Part shown: one piece after another, positions 62,591 through 64,000 of the stretch | Position numbering within the stretch: the first letter of the stretch is position 1 | Layout: every line of letters starts with the position of its first letter | Origin: an uncultured Prevotella sp. | Lineage (GTDB): Bacteria; Bacteroidota; Bacteroidia; Bacteroidales; Bacteroidaceae | Assembly: GCA_946403845.1 (NCBI GenBank) | Contig: CAMJBL010000007.1 | Coordinates: 1-64,000, forward strand | Reading direction: 5' to 3' | Length of the DNA stretch: 64,000 bases | The notes under the pieces: model-generated | Told to the model about the DNA's origin: nothing | What the model saw: the letters and a program-made list of their open reading frames with translations, nothing else | Databases searched by the model: none | Program-made: the position numbers and the translations under genes

Positions 62591-64000
62591 ATGATTACTA
62601 TACAACAAACAGGATATCGGAGATGGATGATGAGAGTGCTCTTGGTACTATTCACTATTCACTATTCACTCATCACTATCACGGCCCAGACATTGACTGC
62701 TTCTGCTCCCTCACATGTCGGCGTTGGAGAACAGTTCAGGCTTACCTATACTGTCAATACGCAGAATGTCAGCGAGTTCAGGGCTGGTGACATCCCCGAT
62801 GAACTGGAGGTGCTGATAGGCCCCAATCGCTCCATGCAGTCGAGCTATCAGATTATCAATGGCCATACCAGTTCCTCATCGTCCATCACCTATACCTATA
62901 TCGTGGTGCCGACGAAGAACGGAACCTATACCATTCCTGCTGCCCATGTGATTGTCGATGGCAAGAGCATCGCTTCGAATGCCCTCACGATCAAGGTCAG
63001 CGGCTCGTCTCAGGGTCATGGCAGCAATGCCACCTCTCCCCGGCAGCAACGACAACAGGATAATGAACCGGAGTTGAGGGATGCTGGCAGTCATATTTCA
63101 GGATCGGATCTTTTCATCAAGGTAAGTGCGAATAAGAAACGTGTCTATGAGCAGGAACCCATTCTGCTGACTTACAAGGTCTATACCTTGGTTTCTCTGA
63201 CGCAGTTGGAGGGTAAGATGCCCGACTTGAAGGGTTTCCACACCCAGGAGGTAGATCTCCCACAGCAGAAAAGTTTTAAGATAGAGACACTCAATGGTCG
63301 TCCGTATCGCACCGTGACGTGGAGCCAATATGTGATGTTCCCACAGTTGACGGGTAAGCTTCAGATACCAAGCATCACCTTCAATGGCATCGTGGTGCAA
63401 CAGAACCGTAACATCGATCCCTTTGAGGCCTTCTTTAATGGTGGTTCCGGCTATGTCGAGGTGAAGAAGCAGATTATCGCGCCAAGCATCGATATTCAGG
63501 TTGATCCGTTGCCTCAGCGTCCTGCCAACTTTTCGGGTGGTGTGGGTAAATTCAGTATTTCCGCCCAACTCGACAAGACGGAGGCCAAGGCCAATGACCC
63601 CATATCCCTGCGTGTCATCGTTAGCGGTGTCGGTAACCTGAAACTCATCAAGCAGCCTCAGGTGGCGTTTCCTAAGGACTTCGACAAGTATGATGCCAAG
63701 ATAACGGATAAAACCAAACTGACGTCGAATGGTGTGGAGGGTTCGATGATCTACGACATTCTTGCCGTGCCCCGTCATCCGGGTAAGTTCGAGATACCGC
63801 CGGTTGAGTTTGTGTTCTTCAATACGGCCACGCGTCAATATGAGACGGTGAAGTCGGAAGGCTTTACCCTCGATGTGGCCAAGGGCTCGGGCAGCGCGAA
63901 GGTGAGCGATTTCACCGGTCAGGAGGATCTGCAGCTGTTGAACAAGGATATCCGTCATATCAAGACGAATTCCGGTAAGCAGCATTCACTCGATGATTTC
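62591..64000 (+). CDS. batD: BatD protein (3' end cut off by window)
   Basis: 470 codons seen, open to the window edge. Signal segment with LFTIHYSLFT from a heptamer block, ending at ITAQ. Then BatD-type Ig-like domains (APSHVGVGEQFRLTYTVNTQNVSEF, VSANKKRVYEQEPILLTYKVYTLV, FSISAQLDKTEAKANDPISLRVIVSG). BatD is a periplasmic protein anchored by a C-terminal helix, which should lie beyond 64000. Confidence 0.9.
   Translation, partial: MITIQQTGYRRWMMRVLLVLFTIHYSLITITAQTLTASAPSHVGVGEQFRLTYTVNTQNVSEFRAGDIPDELEVLIGPNRSMQSSYQIINGHTSSSSSITYTYIVVPTKNGTYTIPAAHVIVDGKSIASNALTIKVSGSSQGHGSNATSPRQQRQQDNEPELRDAGSHISGSDLFIKVSANKKRVYEQEPILLTYKVYTLVSLTQLEGKMPDLKGFHTQEVDLPQQKSFKIETLNGRPYRTVTWSQYVMFPQLTGKLQIPSITFNGIVVQQNRNIDPFEAFFNGGSGYVEVKKQIIAPSIDIQVDPLPQRPANFSGGVGKFSISAQLDKTEAKANDPISLRVIVSGVGNLKLIKQPQVAFPKDFDKYDAKITDKTKLTSNGVEGSMIYDILAVPRHPGKFEIPPVEFVFFNTATRQYETVKSEGFTLDVAKGSGSAKVSDFTGQEDLQLLNKDIRHIKTNSGKQHSLDDF
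62648..62675 (+). repeat. Heptamer block B5 (GTGAATA family, inverted) inside the BatD signal peptide
   Basis: CTATTCA three times, CTCATCA. In frame; same position relative to the ATG (57 bases in) as block B4 in the BatD-like gene. Confidence 0.88.

Noticed and set aside
1..64000. CRISPR arrays, tRNA or rRNA genes, prophage or IS elements
   Set aside because: No direct repeats with regular spacers, no tRNA cloverleaf in any gap, and no transposase or integrase motifs. The heptamer blocks have no spacers and are not CRISPR-like.

Overview
The window is chromosomal DNA of a Bacteroidota member, most likely a gut or rumen Prevotella-like Bacteroidales. The evidence is the repeated use of the phylum promoter (-33 TTTG, about 20 bp, -7 TAnnTTTG), several TonB-dependent receptors, the rpmB-rpmG-DUF4295-ftsY block, a Bat (aerotolerance-type) operon, plant-polysaccharide enzymes (GH43, GH9) and a succinate/propionate-type carboxylase cluster. 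I see no prophage, transposase, integrase, CRISPR array, rRNA or tRNA. It reads as core chromosome with some fast-evolving surface loci.

Layout. 1-727: 3'-truncated AAA ATPase. 854-9982 (minus): a compact five-gene signalling operon made of a response regulator fused to a PP2C phosphatase, a membrane coiled-coil/propeller protein, a large propeller sensor whose kinase-like domain has lost its histidine, a soluble histidine kinase that keeps it, and a TonB receptor with a TPR-like N-terminus. 10068-18995: esterase, LolA-like protein, ATP-grasp-like protein, GH43, truA, DMT transporter, FemAB-like protein, nitroreductase, kdsC, maf. 19000-23061: a candidate sRNA, then an rRNA methyltransferase and an Omp85 protein read from one symmetric bidirectional promoter, then an MBL-fold hydrolase. 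23107-30158: leu operon (leuA-leuC-leuD-citramalate-synthase-like-leuB-TPR) preceded by an Ile/Leu/Val-rich leader peptide and a complete attenuator. 30282-32910 (minus): methylmalonyl-CoA epimerase and biotin-dependent carboxylase subunits, including an unannotated 49-aa gene. 33081-37560 (minus): DUF4842/LruC lipoprotein and a TonB receptor. 37701-41537: one polypeptide joining a GH9 glycosidase to a UshA-type 5'-nucleotidase. 41655-46304: ECF sigma, minimal anti-sigma, STN-type TonB receptor, lipoprotein. 46356-49326: lipoprotein with barrel-like C-terminus, a 0.2-kb nested palindromic element, and a second ECF sigma/anti-sigma/CpxP-like operon. 49453-56656: map, tsaD, pncC-like, ribosomal proteins, ftsY, rimO, HU, and a membrane-anchored HU-LysM protein. 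56808-64000: moxR, DUF58, BatD-like protein, batA, fused batB-batC, batD (truncated by the window end).

The most unusual layer is not a gene. At about a dozen places the DNA is built from imperfect tandem 7-bp units of four sequence families (AGAGGTG/AGAGGTA; GTGAATA; GTTTACA/GTTTATA; GAGCTTT/GAACTTT). They usually fill exactly the gap between one stop codon and the next start codon, supply the stop or start codon themselves in several cases, and in five genes lie inside the reading frame, where they encode signal-peptide-like or linker segments. One pair of blocks sits at the point where batB and batC are fused. Because 7 is not a multiple of 3, gain or loss of one unit would change the reading frame at these junctions.
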